From: Jannaschia sp. W003
Lineage (GTDB): Bacteria; Pseudomonadota; Alphaproteobacteria; Rhodobacterales; Rhodobacteraceae
Length of the DNA: 64,000 bases
Assembly (NCBI RefSeq): GCF_025144335.1
Contig: NZ_CP083539.1
Coordinates: forward strand, 745,501-809,500
Direction of reading: 5' to 3'
The notes below the pieces were generated by a model. That model saw only the letters and a program-made list of their open reading frames with translations, searched no databases and was not told the origin of the DNA. A program made the translations under genes and the position numbers. This document shows, piece by piece, positions 26,450-35,500 of this stretch (the stretch's first letter is position 1; the number at the start of each line of letters is the position of its first letter).

Positions 26450-26794
26450 ATGCGCGAGACCGTCCCCGAAGGCAACGCCCGCGACCCGGACACGGGATTC
26501 CCGCTCTGCGCCCTGTGCGAGCGCCCCATCCCACCGGATGCCAAGCAGTCCCTCCACCACCTCGTCCCGAAGCTGCGCGGCGGCAAGGGCGGGCCGGTCG
26601 TGCTGGTCCATCAGATCTGCCACAACGAGATCCACGCGAGCGCCTCGGAGGCCGAGCTGGCGCGGCTCTACGCTACGCCCGAGGCCCTGCGCGAGCACCC
26701 CCGGCTGGCAAAGTTCGTCGCGTGGGTCCGCAAGCGGCCGGGGGCGTTCCACTCCAAGACGCCGGGCGCCCGGCGGGGGTGGAAGCGGAAGTAG
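26450..26794 (+). CDS. HNH endonuclease-fold protein
   Basis: 114 residues from the ATG at 26450; ATG 26438 would add four. A zinc CALC knuckle is near residue 20, then SLHHLVPKLRGGKGGPVVLV and HQICHNEIHA, the HH...N/H...H core of HNH nucleases, with a basic C-terminus (RRGWKRK). Small stand-alone HNH proteins of this type (YajD-like) have unknown biological roles, so a restriction function should not be assumed. No ribosome site is clear, and it shares its start region with the divergent flavoprotein gene. Confidence 0.8.
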   Translation: MRETVPEGNARDPDTGFPLCALCERPIPPDAKQSLHHLVPKLRGGKGGPVVLVHQICHNEIHASASEAELARLYATPEALREHPRLAKFVAWVRKRPGAFHSKTPGARRGWKRK

Positions 26795-26823
26795 GCAGCG
26801 CGCCGGGGCGCGACCGCCGCCTC

Positions 26824-27450
26824 TCAACTCGAATGATCCACGAAAGGCGCGTCGTCGCCCCAGAGCTCGCGGATGCGCGCGTCGCGCCCGCAGCCCTCGC
26901 GGTAGCGCTTGTAGGCGGTCGCCTTGGTGATCGCGACGCCCACCGAGGTGATGCCGAGGCGGTCCTCGGACTTGTAGTAGTCCTGGTGGTAGTCATCGAC
27001 CGGGAAGAACTCGGAGGCATCCAGGATCGGGGTCACGATGGGCTGCCCCAGCTCCGCCTCGGCGGCGGCCTTGGCGGCTTCGGCCGCGGCGCGCTGCTCG
27101 GGGCCGTCGGCGAACACGGCCGTGGTGTACTCCAGCCCCCGGTCGCAGAACTGGCCGCCCGCATCCGTGGGGTCGATCGAGCGGAAGAACAGGTCCATGA
27201 GCTGCCGGTAGCTCACCACCGCGGGGTCGAACGGGATCGCGACCGCCTCGATGTGGTCGCCTGAGCGGCGGTAGACGGGGTCGGGTGTGGTGCCGCCGGT
27301 GAAGCCCGACACCGCGTCGCCCACGCCGGCGACGCTCTCGAAGTCGCTCTCGACGCACCAAAAGCAGCCGCCGGCCACGGTGGCGGTCTCGGCGGCGGCG
27401 GGCGCGGCCAGGGGCAGGAGGGCGAGGGCGGCGAGGGCGAGGCGGGACAT
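26824..27450 (-). CDS. msrA: Exported peptide-methionine (S)-S-oxide reductase MsrA
   Basis: 208 residues. MSRLALAALALLPLAAPAAA is a Sec signal peptide, with the mature protein starting ETATVAGGCFWC; the catalytic cysteine is residue 29. FTGGTTPDPVY, GDHIEAVAIPFDP, EYTTAVFADGPEQ and FFPVDDYHQDYY are the conserved MsrA blocks. It reduces methionine-S-sulfoxide. With the Tat-exported MsrB near 9 kb the cell can repair both sulfoxide forms in the periplasm. Confidence 0.93.
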   Translation of the reverse strand: MSRLALAALALLPLAAPAAAETATVAGGCFWCVESDFESVAGVGDAVSGFTGGTTPDPVYRRSGDHIEAVAIPFDPAVVSYRQLMDLFFRSIDPTDAGGQFCDRGLEYTTAVFADGPEQRAAAEAAKAAAEAELGQPIVTPILDASEFFPVDDYHQDYYKSEDRLGITSVGVAITKATAYKRYREGCGRDARIRELWGDDAPFVDHSS

Positions 27451-27538
27451 GGGCGGGCTCCGGGGCTGGGTCGCGAGAGGTCTGGGGCCTCAATGCCCCG
27501 CGCGCCAGCCACGTTTCATCACGGCCCCGTGGGGGCGG

Positions 27539-28555
27539 TCAGCGCAGCCACCGGAACACCAGCGGGGCGCAGGTGATCACCAGCACGATGCGCGTGACGT
27601 GATGGACGATCACGTAGGCCACGTCCGCCCCCGCCACGATCGCCATCACCGCCATCTCGGCCTGCCCGCCCGGCGAGAAGGCGAGGATCGCGTCGAGCGG
27701 CGGCGCGAGGCCGAGCAGCACCACGGCCTCGGCGAACACTGCGGCCAGCGCGGCCAGGATCGCGGCGTGGCCCAGCCCGGCCACGAGGAAGCGGCGCACC
27801 TCGGCGAGCGTGATGCCGGAGTACTTCACGCCCACCACGATGCCGATGAAGAACTGCGCCGCCTGGATCGCCTCGGCCGGCGGGCGCGCCGCGATCACGC
27901 CCGCGAGCGAGAGCGCCGCGGCCAGGATCAGCGGCCCGAGGATCGAGGCGCCGAACAACCCCACCCGCTTGGCGATCCGCCACCCGGCGATCCCTGCGGC
28001 GGCCATGACGGCGAGCTGACCCGCCCCGTAGTCCCGCGCTGGCGCGCCGGGGGCGAGGGTGAGGTCGGCGTCGTAGGCGAACACCAGGAGCGCGGGCACG
28101 ATGGTCACGATCATCAGCACGCGGGTCGCATGGAGCAGCGACAGGGCACGGGCGTCGCCGCCCGCCTCCTCGCCGAACAGCAGCATGTCCTGCAGCCCGC
28201 CGGGCATGGCGGCGTAGAAGCTGGTGGCCGGGTCGAAGCCGCAGACGCGCCGCAGGTAGGGATAGCCCGCCACGCCGGCGGCCAGCAGGAACAGCGGCGC
28301 GAGCAGGAGACTGAGGCCCATCGAGGGGAGCTGGCCGACGAGCGCGGGCGTGATCGAGGCGCCCACGGCCACGCCGAGGATGGTGCGCATGGCGTCGGTC
28401 AGCGGCGCCCAGGCGGCGAGGCGCAGGCCGAGCAGGGCCGCGGCGAGGCAGGCGAAGAGCGGGCCGAGCAGGAAGGGCAGGGGGAGGGACGCCGCGTGGA
28501 AGGCGGCGACGCCGACGACGGAGACGGCGAGGGTGGAGAGGAGGCGCAGGATCAC
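27539..28555 (-). CDS. AbrB-family (Gneg_AbrB_dup) membrane protein
   Basis: 338 residues from GTG 28555, with about ten hydrophobic helices and an internal repeat: PFLLGPLFACLAAALLGLRL near residue 25 and GASILGPLILAAALSLAGV in the second half. FYAAMPGGLQDMLLFGEEAG and AFSPGGQAEMAVMAIVAGAD are matching repeat loops (MPGG/SPGG). The family is named after AidB/AbrB regulation in older work but behaves as a transporter-like membrane protein. The substrate is unknown. An in-frame extension upstream of GTG runs through the palindromic repeat and is rejected. Confidence 0.88.
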   Translation of the reverse strand: MILRLLSTLAVSVVGVAAFHAASLPLPFLLGPLFACLAAALLGLRLAAWAPLTDAMRTILGVAVGASITPALVGQLPSMGLSLLLAPLFLLAAGVAGYPYLRRVCGFDPATSFYAAMPGGLQDMLLFGEEAGGDARALSLLHATRVLMIVTIVPALLVFAYDADLTLAPGAPARDYGAGQLAVMAAAGIAGWRIAKRVGLFGASILGPLILAAALSLAGVIAARPPAEAIQAAQFFIGIVVGVKYSGITLAEVRRFLVAGLGHAAILAALAAVFAEAVVLLGLAPPLDAILAFSPGGQAEMAVMAIVAGADVAYVIVHHVTRIVLVITCAPLVFRWLR

Positions 28556-28598
28556 GGGCGGGCCGGGCGGGCGGCGCAGGGTGTGTGGGTGCCACCAC

Positions 28599-28619
28599 GC
28601 CCCGGCCTTGCGCCGGGGC
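28599..28619. repeat. GC-rich palindrome, family member 2
   Basis: GCCCCGGC-CTTGC-GCCGGGGC, perfect 8-bp stem. It forms an inverted pair with the next member 54 bp away, and the spacer contains CCGCTTGCGCTTCGCTTCGG. Confidence 0.75.
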
Positions 28620-28673
28620 CTGGGGGTGCCGCTTGCGCTTCGCTTCGGGTCGTGTCGCGGGTCGTGGGCCGAG

Positions 28674-28694
28674 GCCCCGGCGCAAGGCCGGGGC
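28674..28694. repeat. GC-rich palindrome, family member 3 (inverted partner of member 2)
   Basis: GCCCCGGC-GCAAG-GCCGGGGC; the loop is the reverse complement of the CTTGC loop of member 2, so the two copies face each other. It lies about 75 bp after the argG stop and 119 bp ahead of the AbrB-type gene start. Confidence 0.75.
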
Positions 28695-28769
28695 GCGGCG
28701 CGCAAAGCGGCGGACGGACCGCGTCGGGCCACCCCGACCGCGCCGCGGGGGGCTGCGCGCCCCCGCGGG

Positions 28770-29990
<1,221 letters not shown>

Positions 29991-30065
29991 CTGTCTCTCC
30001 GTCTGATGGCCGCGCCCTAGGCCGGATCGCCCCGGCCCGCAAGGAAGGGCCGGGGCGGGGGCGTG

Positions 30066-30509
30066 CTACTCCGCCTTCTCGCGCTCCACCTCGGGGGCCG
30101 CCTCGAGAGCCTCCTTGGTGGTGTTCAGCCCGAGGAAGTACTCCGCCTCGTCGTCCTCCTCGCGCACGCCGCGCAGGGCGTCCCAGCGCACGGCCACCTG
30201 CCGCTCGCCCATGCCGAGGAAGCCGCCCACGTCAACGACCACCGCCTCGAGCGTGCCGTCCACGCCGATGATCAGGTCGCCGATCTCACCGATGTCGTCC
30301 CAGCCTTCCACGGTGCCGGCGGGCAGCGGGACGGTGGGGTCGATCTCCTGGTCGACCACGTGGACGCGGGTGCCGATCAGCGTGGTGGCGAGGTAGCGCT
30401 CGCCGTATTCCACGTCGTTCACGGCGAAGGGGTCCATCGCGTGGGCGTCGGCGAGGGCGGCGCCGGGCGCGAGCGCGAGGGCCAGGGCGAGAAGGGGGCG
30501 GGGGGTCAT
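30066..30509 (-). CDS. Exported PRC-barrel domain protein
   Basis: 147 residues from the ATG at 30509. MTPRPLLALALALAPGAALA is a signal peptide. The mature part has TTLIGTRVHVVDQ, IGEIGDLIIGVDGTLEAVVV and GGFLGMGERQVAVRWDALRG, the PRC-barrel pattern seen in alphaproteobacterial periplasmic proteins. An acidic C-terminus follows. The binding partner is unknown. It is downstream of nothing obvious and ends 75 bp from the argG start. Confidence 0.85.
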   Translation of the reverse strand: MTPRPLLALALALAPGAALADAHAMDPFAVNDVEYGERYLATTLIGTRVHVVDQEIDPTVPLPAGTVEGWDDIGEIGDLIIGVDGTLEAVVVDVGGFLGMGERQVAVRWDALRGVREEDDEAEYFLGLNTTKEALEAAPEVEREKAE

Positions 30510-30955
30510 GGGACACTCCTGTGCGTTGCGGCGCGCGGGGGCGCCTCGGGGGGTCAACGCCGGAAGCGCCGCGAAGGTCCGCGGGCTTGGGCGGACGCGT
30601 TCCGGCGAGGCCTTCGCGTCTGGCCGCGAAGCGGTTCCGATGTCGGACCACCTGTGCCTCCTCCTCCGCAGTCTCGCGGCCGTCGGCATCCCTTCGCCTC
30701 GACCCGGCCCGCGACCCCCATCGAGCCCGCCCCGGTCCCGACCCTTCCACGGGCCCGCCTCGACGGTCGTGCGGTGCAACCCCGACGCCCGGCGCGGTCC
30801 TCCTCCGACACGCCCGCTTCCGCCCGCGCCCGCTCCGCCGCCTGCCTCCGGCACGGCCTCCACCTGGCCCCCGTCCCGCCGCCGCACCCCTGCGCCCTGC
30901 GTTGACGCCCGCCCGGGCGCGGCCTAACCCCGACCGAACCCCTCGGGAGGCGCCG
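30510..30955. other. 446-bp intergenic region between divergent genes
   Basis: No convincing gene. Open frames here are shadows lacking similarity or ribosome sites. A short inverted repeat TTCGCG-TCTGGC-CGCGAA is near 30613-30630. The right end holds a good candidate promoter for the membrane protein-ilvA unit; the rest shows nothing I can assign. Confidence 0.5.
30902..30930 (+). promoter_or_regulatory. Candidate sigma-70 promoter for the membrane protein-ilvA unit
   Basis: TTGACG (30902-30907), exactly 17-bp spacer, TAACCC (30925-30930), then a GGGAGG ribosome site six bases before the ATG at 30956. Confidence 0.45.
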
Positions 30956-31711
30956 ATGCTCGGCTGGAAGCTCTTCGTTCGCGCGGTCACGCTCGTGACC
31001 GACCACCTGCCGGCGGCACTGCGCCTGTCGCTGCTGCCCTATGCGGCGGTGGTGCTGGTGGACGCCGCGCTGACGCTGCGCTGGCCCGAGGCGGCGCGCA
31101 ACTTCGATCCCGCCACCCCGCCGCCCGCCGGCTTCGGCGGCGCTTCGCTGCTGGCGCTGGTGGTCAGCCTCGCGGCCTCGCTGTGGATCGCGGTGAACTG
31201 GCACCGCTACACCCTGCGCGGCGAGCCGCCCCGGGGCTGGGTGCCGCCGCTGCACGGGGCGCACGCGCTGCGCTACCTCGGCCGCTCCATGGGCGTGGGG
31301 CTGGTGGTGGCCGCGGCGGTGCTGATCATCGGCATCGTGGCCGCGCCCTTCGCGGCGGTGATCGGGCCGGGCGTGATGGCGGGGGTGGTGCCCGTGGCCG
31401 GGTTCTTCGTGGGGCTGGTGCTGTTCTACCGCCTCGGCCTCGCGCTGCCGGCCGCGGCGGTCGACGCGCCGCTGAACTTCGGCGACGCCTGGCGCCGGAC
31501 GCAGGGCATGACCGGCCCATGCGCGGTGCTGGCGCTGCTGACCGCGGCGACCGCGCTGCTGCTGCAGGTTCCCACGATCCTCGACGGCCCCGACGCGGGC
31601 GCGGTGACCGTGATCTACCAGGCGGTCGCGGGCTGGATCTCGCTGATGGTGGGAGTGGGCACGCTGAGCGCGCTCTACGGGCATCTGGTCGAGGACTGGC
31701 CCGTTGACTGA
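30956..31711 (+). CDS. Integral membrane protein of unknown function
   Basis: 251 residues with about six hydrophobic segments (for example LSLLPYAAVVLVDAALTL near residue 23, and a pair of long glycine/valine-rich helices around residues 110-160). No catalytic motif is recognised. It overlaps ilvA: its stop lies eight bases into ilvA, so the two are probably co-translated. That could mean an amino-acid-related role, but coupling is so common in this genome that I do not infer one. Confidence 0.75.
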   Translation: MLGWKLFVRAVTLVTDHLPAALRLSLLPYAAVVLVDAALTLRWPEAARNFDPATPPPAGFGGASLLALVVSLAASLWIAVNWHRYTLRGEPPRGWVPPLHGAHALRYLGRSMGVGLVVAAAVLIIGIVAAPFAAVIGPGVMAGVVPVAGFFVGLVLFYRLGLALPAAAVDAPLNFGDAWRRTQGMTGPCAVLALLTAATALLLQVPTILDGPDAGAVTVIYQAVAGWISLMVGVGTLSALYGHLVEDWPVD

Positions 31712-32960
31712 CGCCGCCGCCGCGGCGGCCGCCGGCTTCGCCGCGCGCGCCCGCGCCGCGACCGAGGCCATGCGCGCGGTGTTCCCGGCCACGCCGCTCC
31801 TGCGCAACGACTTCCTGTCGGCGCGCCACGGCGCCGACGTCTGGCTCAAGCGCGAGGACCTGACGCCCGTGCGCTCCTACAAGCTGCGCGGCGCGTTCAA
31901 CGCCATGCGCGCGCTGGACGGGCAGGCCGTGGCCTGCGCGAGCGCGGGCAACCACGCGCAGGGTGTGGCGTGGATGTGCGCGCAGATGGGGCTGCGGGGC
32001 GTGATCTTCATGCCGGTCACTACGCCGGGGCAGAAGATCGACAAGACCCGCGCCTTCGGCGGCAGGCATGTCGAGATCCGCCTCGTGGGCGACTTCTTCG
32101 ACGACACGCTGGCCGCCGCGCAGGCGTGGTGCGCCGAGTCGGGCGCGCACTTCCTGTCGCCCTTCGACGACTGGGACGTGATCGAGGGGCAGGCCAGCGT
32201 CGCGGTGGAGATGCTGGAGCAGCTCGGCGGCCCGCCCGACGTGCTGGTGGTGCCCGTGGGCGGGGGCGGGCTGTCGGCGGGCATGCTGCGCTACCTGCGC
32301 GCCGAGGGCGCGATGCCCGAGGTGCGGCTGGTGGAGCCGGCGGGCGGCGCGAGCCTTGCCGCGGCCTTGCGCGAGGGCCACCCCGTGACGCTGCCCGACG
32401 TCGACACCTTCGTGGACGGCGCCGCCGTGGCGCGCATCGGCGCGCGCCCCTTCGAGGTTCTGCGCCAGGTGCCGCCCCAGCACGTTCTGCGCGTGCCCGA
32501 GGGACGGCTCTGCGTGACGATCCAGGAGATGCTGAACGTCGAGGGCATCGTGCTCGAGCCGGCCGGTGCGCTGGCCATTGACGCGCTGCGCGACCTCGGC
32601 CCCGAGATCGAGGGGCGGCGGGTGGTCTGCGTCGCCACGGGCGGTAACTTCGACTTCGAGCGGCTGCCGGACGTCAAGGAGCGCGCGATGCGCTTCGCGG
32701 GCACCAAGAAGTACTTCGTGCTGCGCATGCCCCAGCGCCCCGGCGCGCTGCGCGACTTCTTGGAGCTGCTCGGCCCCGACGACGACATCGCCCGCTTCGA
32801 GTACCTCAAGAAGTCGACGCGCAACTTCGGCTCGGTGCTGATCGGCATCGAGAGCACCGATCCGGGTTCCCTGCGCGCCCTCGAGGCGCGCATGGGGGGC
32901 CTGGGCATGCAGTGGCGCGACATCACCGACGATCCCACGCTGGGCGAGCTTGTGATCTGA
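31704..32960 (+). CDS. ilvA: Threonine ammonia-lyase (threonine deaminase)
   Basis: 418 residues from TTG 31704, overlapping the previous stop; the next in-frame ATG is 22 codons later and would trim the N-terminus. The PLP lysine lies in REDLTPVRSYKLRGAFNAM, the phosphate loop is PVGGGGLSAGM, and ASAGNHAQGVAWMC is conserved. The C-terminal part (KYFVLRMPQRPGALRDFLEL) is a single ACT-like regulatory domain. It makes 2-oxobutyrate for isoleucine synthesis, and the ACT-like tail suggests the feedback-regulated anabolic type. Confidence 0.95.
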   Translation: MTDAAAAAAAGFAARARAATEAMRAVFPATPLLRNDFLSARHGADVWLKREDLTPVRSYKLRGAFNAMRALDGQAVACASAGNHAQGVAWMCAQMGLRGVIFMPVTTPGQKIDKTRAFGGRHVEIRLVGDFFDDTLAAAQAWCAESGAHFLSPFDDWDVIEGQASVAVEMLEQLGGPPDVLVVPVGGGGLSAGMLRYLRAEGAMPEVRLVEPAGGASLAAALREGHPVTLPDVDTFVDGAAVARIGARPFEVLRQVPPQHVLRVPEGRLCVTIQEMLNVEGIVLEPAGALAIDALRDLGPEIEGRRVVCVATGGNFDFERLPDVKERAMRFAGTKKYFVLRMPQRPGALRDFLELLGPDDDIARFEYLKKSTRNFGSVLIGIESTDPGSLRALEARMGGLGMQWRDITDDPTLGELVI

Positions 32961-33000
32961 GGGCGCCCGCCGGCCGCGCCCGCCCCAGTCGGCCACCGTC

Positions 33001-33333
33001 CTATCCCCGCGCCAGCACCGCGGCGCGGCTGCGGGCGACCAGCGCCGCGATCGCCGCGCCCGAGGCCGCGCGGCCCGCGGGCGCCGCCTCGGCCGCCTCG
33101 GCGGCGGCCCGCGCCAGCGCCCCGAGTCCGATGTTGAGAGCGCCCGAGCGCAGGAAGTGCGTGGCCTTGGCATGCTCCGCGTCGCCGAGGCCCGAGGCGA
33201 GGCGCGCCACCTCAGCCGACGCCTCGTCGAGGAACATCAGGAGCACCGCCGACAGATCCTCCTCGCCAACCTCCTCGGCGAGTTCGGCGAGGCGGTCGAG
33301 GTCGAGCAGCGGGTCTTCGGCGAGCGTGTCCAT
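33001..33333 (-). CDS. Hpt (histidine phosphotransfer) domain protein
   Basis: 110 residues, one four-helix Hpt domain. The phospho-histidine is H59 in ATHFLRSGALNIGLG, matching the usual HxLKxxxxxxG motif. It starts 109 bp from the divergent receiver-phosphatase gene, so they probably share a regulatory region and a phosphorelay. The partner receiver lacks the acceptor Asp, so the real phosphate partner may be elsewhere. Confidence 0.85.
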   Translation of the reverse strand: MDTLAEDPLLDLDRLAELAEEVGEEDLSAVLLMFLDEASAEVARLASGLGDAEHAKATHFLRSGALNIGLGALARAAAEAAEAAPAGRAASGAAIAALVARSRAAVLARG

Positions 33334-33442
33334 GCCCTCCTCCTGCCGCGCGGGGGTTAAGGCGGGGTCAACGCCCGGCGCCGTCTCGCTCGCATTCTCC
33401 CCTTAACCCCCCCTTCACGCCTCGCGGGCCAGCACCGCGCCG

Positions 33443-34717
33443 ATGGACGGATCCCAACCCTGCCCGGCGCCCCCGCGGCCCGGCGCCCCGCCCGGCGCGG
33501 ACCGGCCCGTGGTGCTCGTGGTCGACGACAGCGCCGCGCAGCGGCGACTGGTCTGCGCGGTGCTGGCGCGGATGGACCTGCAGGTGCTCGCGGCCGACTG
33601 CCCGCACGAGGCACTCGCCCTCGTGGCGGGACGGGGGGCCGCGCCGGTCGACATGGTGATCTCGGGCTGGCAGCTTCCGGGCATGGACGGTCCCGCGTTC
33701 TGCCGCGCCTTCCGCGCCCTCGGGGCGGAGCGCTACACCTACTTCCTCCTGACCACCGCGCAGAGCGACGGCCGCGCCAAGGCGCTCGGCCTCGACGCGG
33801 GCGCCGACGACTTCGTGACCCGCCCCGTGGGCATGGCCGAGCTGCGCGCACGCGTGCGCGCCGGCCTGCGCATGATCGCCATGCAGGAGGATCTGCGCCA
33901 GCGGAACGCCGAGGTCGCCGCCGCGCTGGGCGAGCTGCAGGCGATCCAGGACGCCGTGAACCGCGACCTGGTCGAAGCGCGCCGCATCCAACGCGCCTTC
34001 CTTCCCCCCGACGGTTCGCGGATCGGCGGCCACGCGATCGGCCTGCGCCTCCTGACCCAGGGGCCGGTGGGGGGCGACCTGCTGGGCCACTTCGCGCTCG
34101 GCGACGGGCGTCTCGCACTCTACTCGATCGACGTGTCCGGCCACGGCATCGCCTCGGCGCTGCTGGCGGGGCGGTTGGCGGGCCTGTTCGCCGCCGACGA
34201 CGGCGGGCGGAACGTCGCCCACCGCGATCCGCGCGGCCCGCCCGATCCGCCCGAGACGGTGATGGCGCGGGTTAACGCGATCATGCTCGGCGGCCTATGC
34301 GAGGACATCTACTTCACCGCCGCGCTCGCCTACCTCGACCGCGCCACCGGCGCGCTGGAGCTGTGCCAGGCCGGCCATCCCCACCCGCTGCTCCGGCGCG
34401 CGGACGGCCGCGTGGAGGCGCTGGGCGACGGGGGCCCGCCCGTGGGCCTGTTCGGCGGCGCCCGCTTCGAGCGGACGCATGCACGCCTCCATCCCGGAGA
34501 CGCGCTGCTGCTCTACACCGACGGTCTGACGGAGTGCACCGATGCGGGCGGCGCGATGCTGGGCGACGAGGGGCTAGCGGCGCTGCTGGCCCGGACCGGG
34601 GACGCGGCGCCCGCGGCGGCGCTGGACGGCATCGAGGCAGGGCTGCGCGCCCATGCCAGCCCCGTCCCCTTCGACGACGACGTCTCGATGCTGCTGATCC
34701 GCCGGGATGCGGGGTGA
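33443..34717 (+). CDS. Receiver-like domain fused to a PP2C/SpoIIE (RsbU-type) phosphatase
   Basis: 424 residues. Residues 22-140 are a CheY-like receiver with the acidic pair VVDDS (28-29), but the phospho-acceptor position reads Gly75 (VISGWQLPGMDG, where SDW is usual) and the conserved Lys is Arg (VTRPVG). A short helical linker follows (QEDLRQRNAEVAAALGELQA), then a SpoIIE domain from about 175 with ARRIQRAFLPP, GGDLLGHF, IDVSGHGIASALLAG, and DGLTECTDAGG with metal-binding aspartates. RsbU-type phosphatases act on anti-sigma-factor antagonists. The receiver is probably not phosphorylated in the normal way. No anti-sigma or STAS gene is next to it. Confidence 0.9.
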   Translation: MDGSQPCPAPPRPGAPPGADRPVVLVVDDSAAQRRLVCAVLARMDLQVLAADCPHEALALVAGRGAAPVDMVISGWQLPGMDGPAFCRAFRALGAERYTYFLLTTAQSDGRAKALGLDAGADDFVTRPVGMAELRARVRAGLRMIAMQEDLRQRNAEVAAALGELQAIQDAVNRDLVEARRIQRAFLPPDGSRIGGHAIGLRLLTQGPVGGDLLGHFALGDGRLALYSIDVSGHGIASALLAGRLAGLFAADDGGRNVAHRDPRGPPDPPETVMARVNAIMLGGLCEDIYFTAALAYLDRATGALELCQAGHPHPLLRRADGRVEALGDGGPPVGLFGGARFERTHARLHPGDALLLYTDGLTECTDAGGAMLGDEGLAALLARTGDAAPAAALDGIEAGLRAHASPVPFDDDVSMLLIRRDAG

Positions 34718-34946
34718 GGCCGGTCGCGCCGGCCCGGGGTGGCGAGGCCGCGGCGATGGCGGGATGCGGCAGGCAGGGAACGGCTCCGCTCCGAGAAGGG
34801 GCTTGGTCGCGAGCGTGCGTGGAAGGGGCGGCGGGATGCGGGGCGATCCCCGACGCTCATGACCACGGTCCCGCCTTCCCCGAGGCGCCGCGCACCCGTC
34901 GCCGCGTCTGCGCTCGTCCCTTTCCGGCGCCCGCAGCGCCGGGACG

Positions 34947-35408
34947 TCATCCCCCCCGCGCGCCCCCGCGGGCCAGCCACGCCCGCAGCAGCGCCGCGTC
35001 GCCCGGGCTCGCCAGCCTGCCCGCCGCGGCGCCCGGCGCCATCCACACCGCCCGGTGCCCCGCCTCCAGCGGCGGGCCGCGCCGCGGTCCCGCCCGGCCG
35101 AGGTACACGTGGCACAGCTTCTCGGCGTGGAACCCGTACTCGTGCATCCAGGTGAACCGCCGGTAGGCCCCGAGGCGGCAGAGGATGCGGCAGGCGTGGC
35201 CCGTCTCCTCCAGAACCTCGCGCGCCAGCGCCGGCAGCGCGCTCTCGCCCGGATCGATCCCGCCGCCGGGCAGCTGGATCTCCGGCCCGTGCTCCGCCGT
35301 CTGCTCCGTCAGCAGCAGGCCCCGCGGGCCGAGGAGGATCGCGTAGGCGCCGGGGCGGAGGCGGTGGCGCACGCCGCGGGCGGGCGGCGGGCCGTGGCGG
35401 GGGATCAT
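34947..35408 (-). CDS. Nudix hydrolase
   Basis: 153 residues. The Nudix box is complete: GGGIDPGESALPALAREVLEETG lies near residues 48-70 with all metal-binding glutamates. PGAYAILLGPRGLLLTEQ is the preceding strand pair. A short KLCHVYLGRAGP stretch may set substrate choice, but the substrate is unknown. Divergent from hslO, the two start codons being 92 bp apart. Confidence 0.88.
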   Translation of the reverse strand: MIPRHGPPPARGVRHRLRPGAYAILLGPRGLLLTEQTAEHGPEIQLPGGGIDPGESALPALAREVLEETGHACRILCRLGAYRRFTWMHEYGFHAEKLCHVYLGRAGPRRGPPLEAGHRAVWMAPGAAAGRLASPGDAALLRAWLARGGARGG

Positions 35409-35500
35409 GGGGGCCTCCGGAGGGTTGGTCGCGCGCGCTCCTGTCCCTATATCGCGCCCGAACCGGACCGGCGACAGCCGAACCGAAGAGGAAATCCGCC

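Noticed and set aside
26450..26794. HNH protein as part of a restriction or defence system
   Set aside because: No methyltransferase, helicase or toxin-like neighbour; small stand-alone HNH proteins are common housekeeping or unknown genes.
30510..30955. Possible small gene in the 446-bp gap
   Set aside because: Frames there are proline/arginine-rich with no recognisable domain or ribosome site.
33001..34717. Hpt and receiver genes as a complete phosphorelay
   Set aside because: The receiver lacks the acceptor Asp and the conserved Lys, and no kinase is nearby, so a classical relay cannot be claimed.
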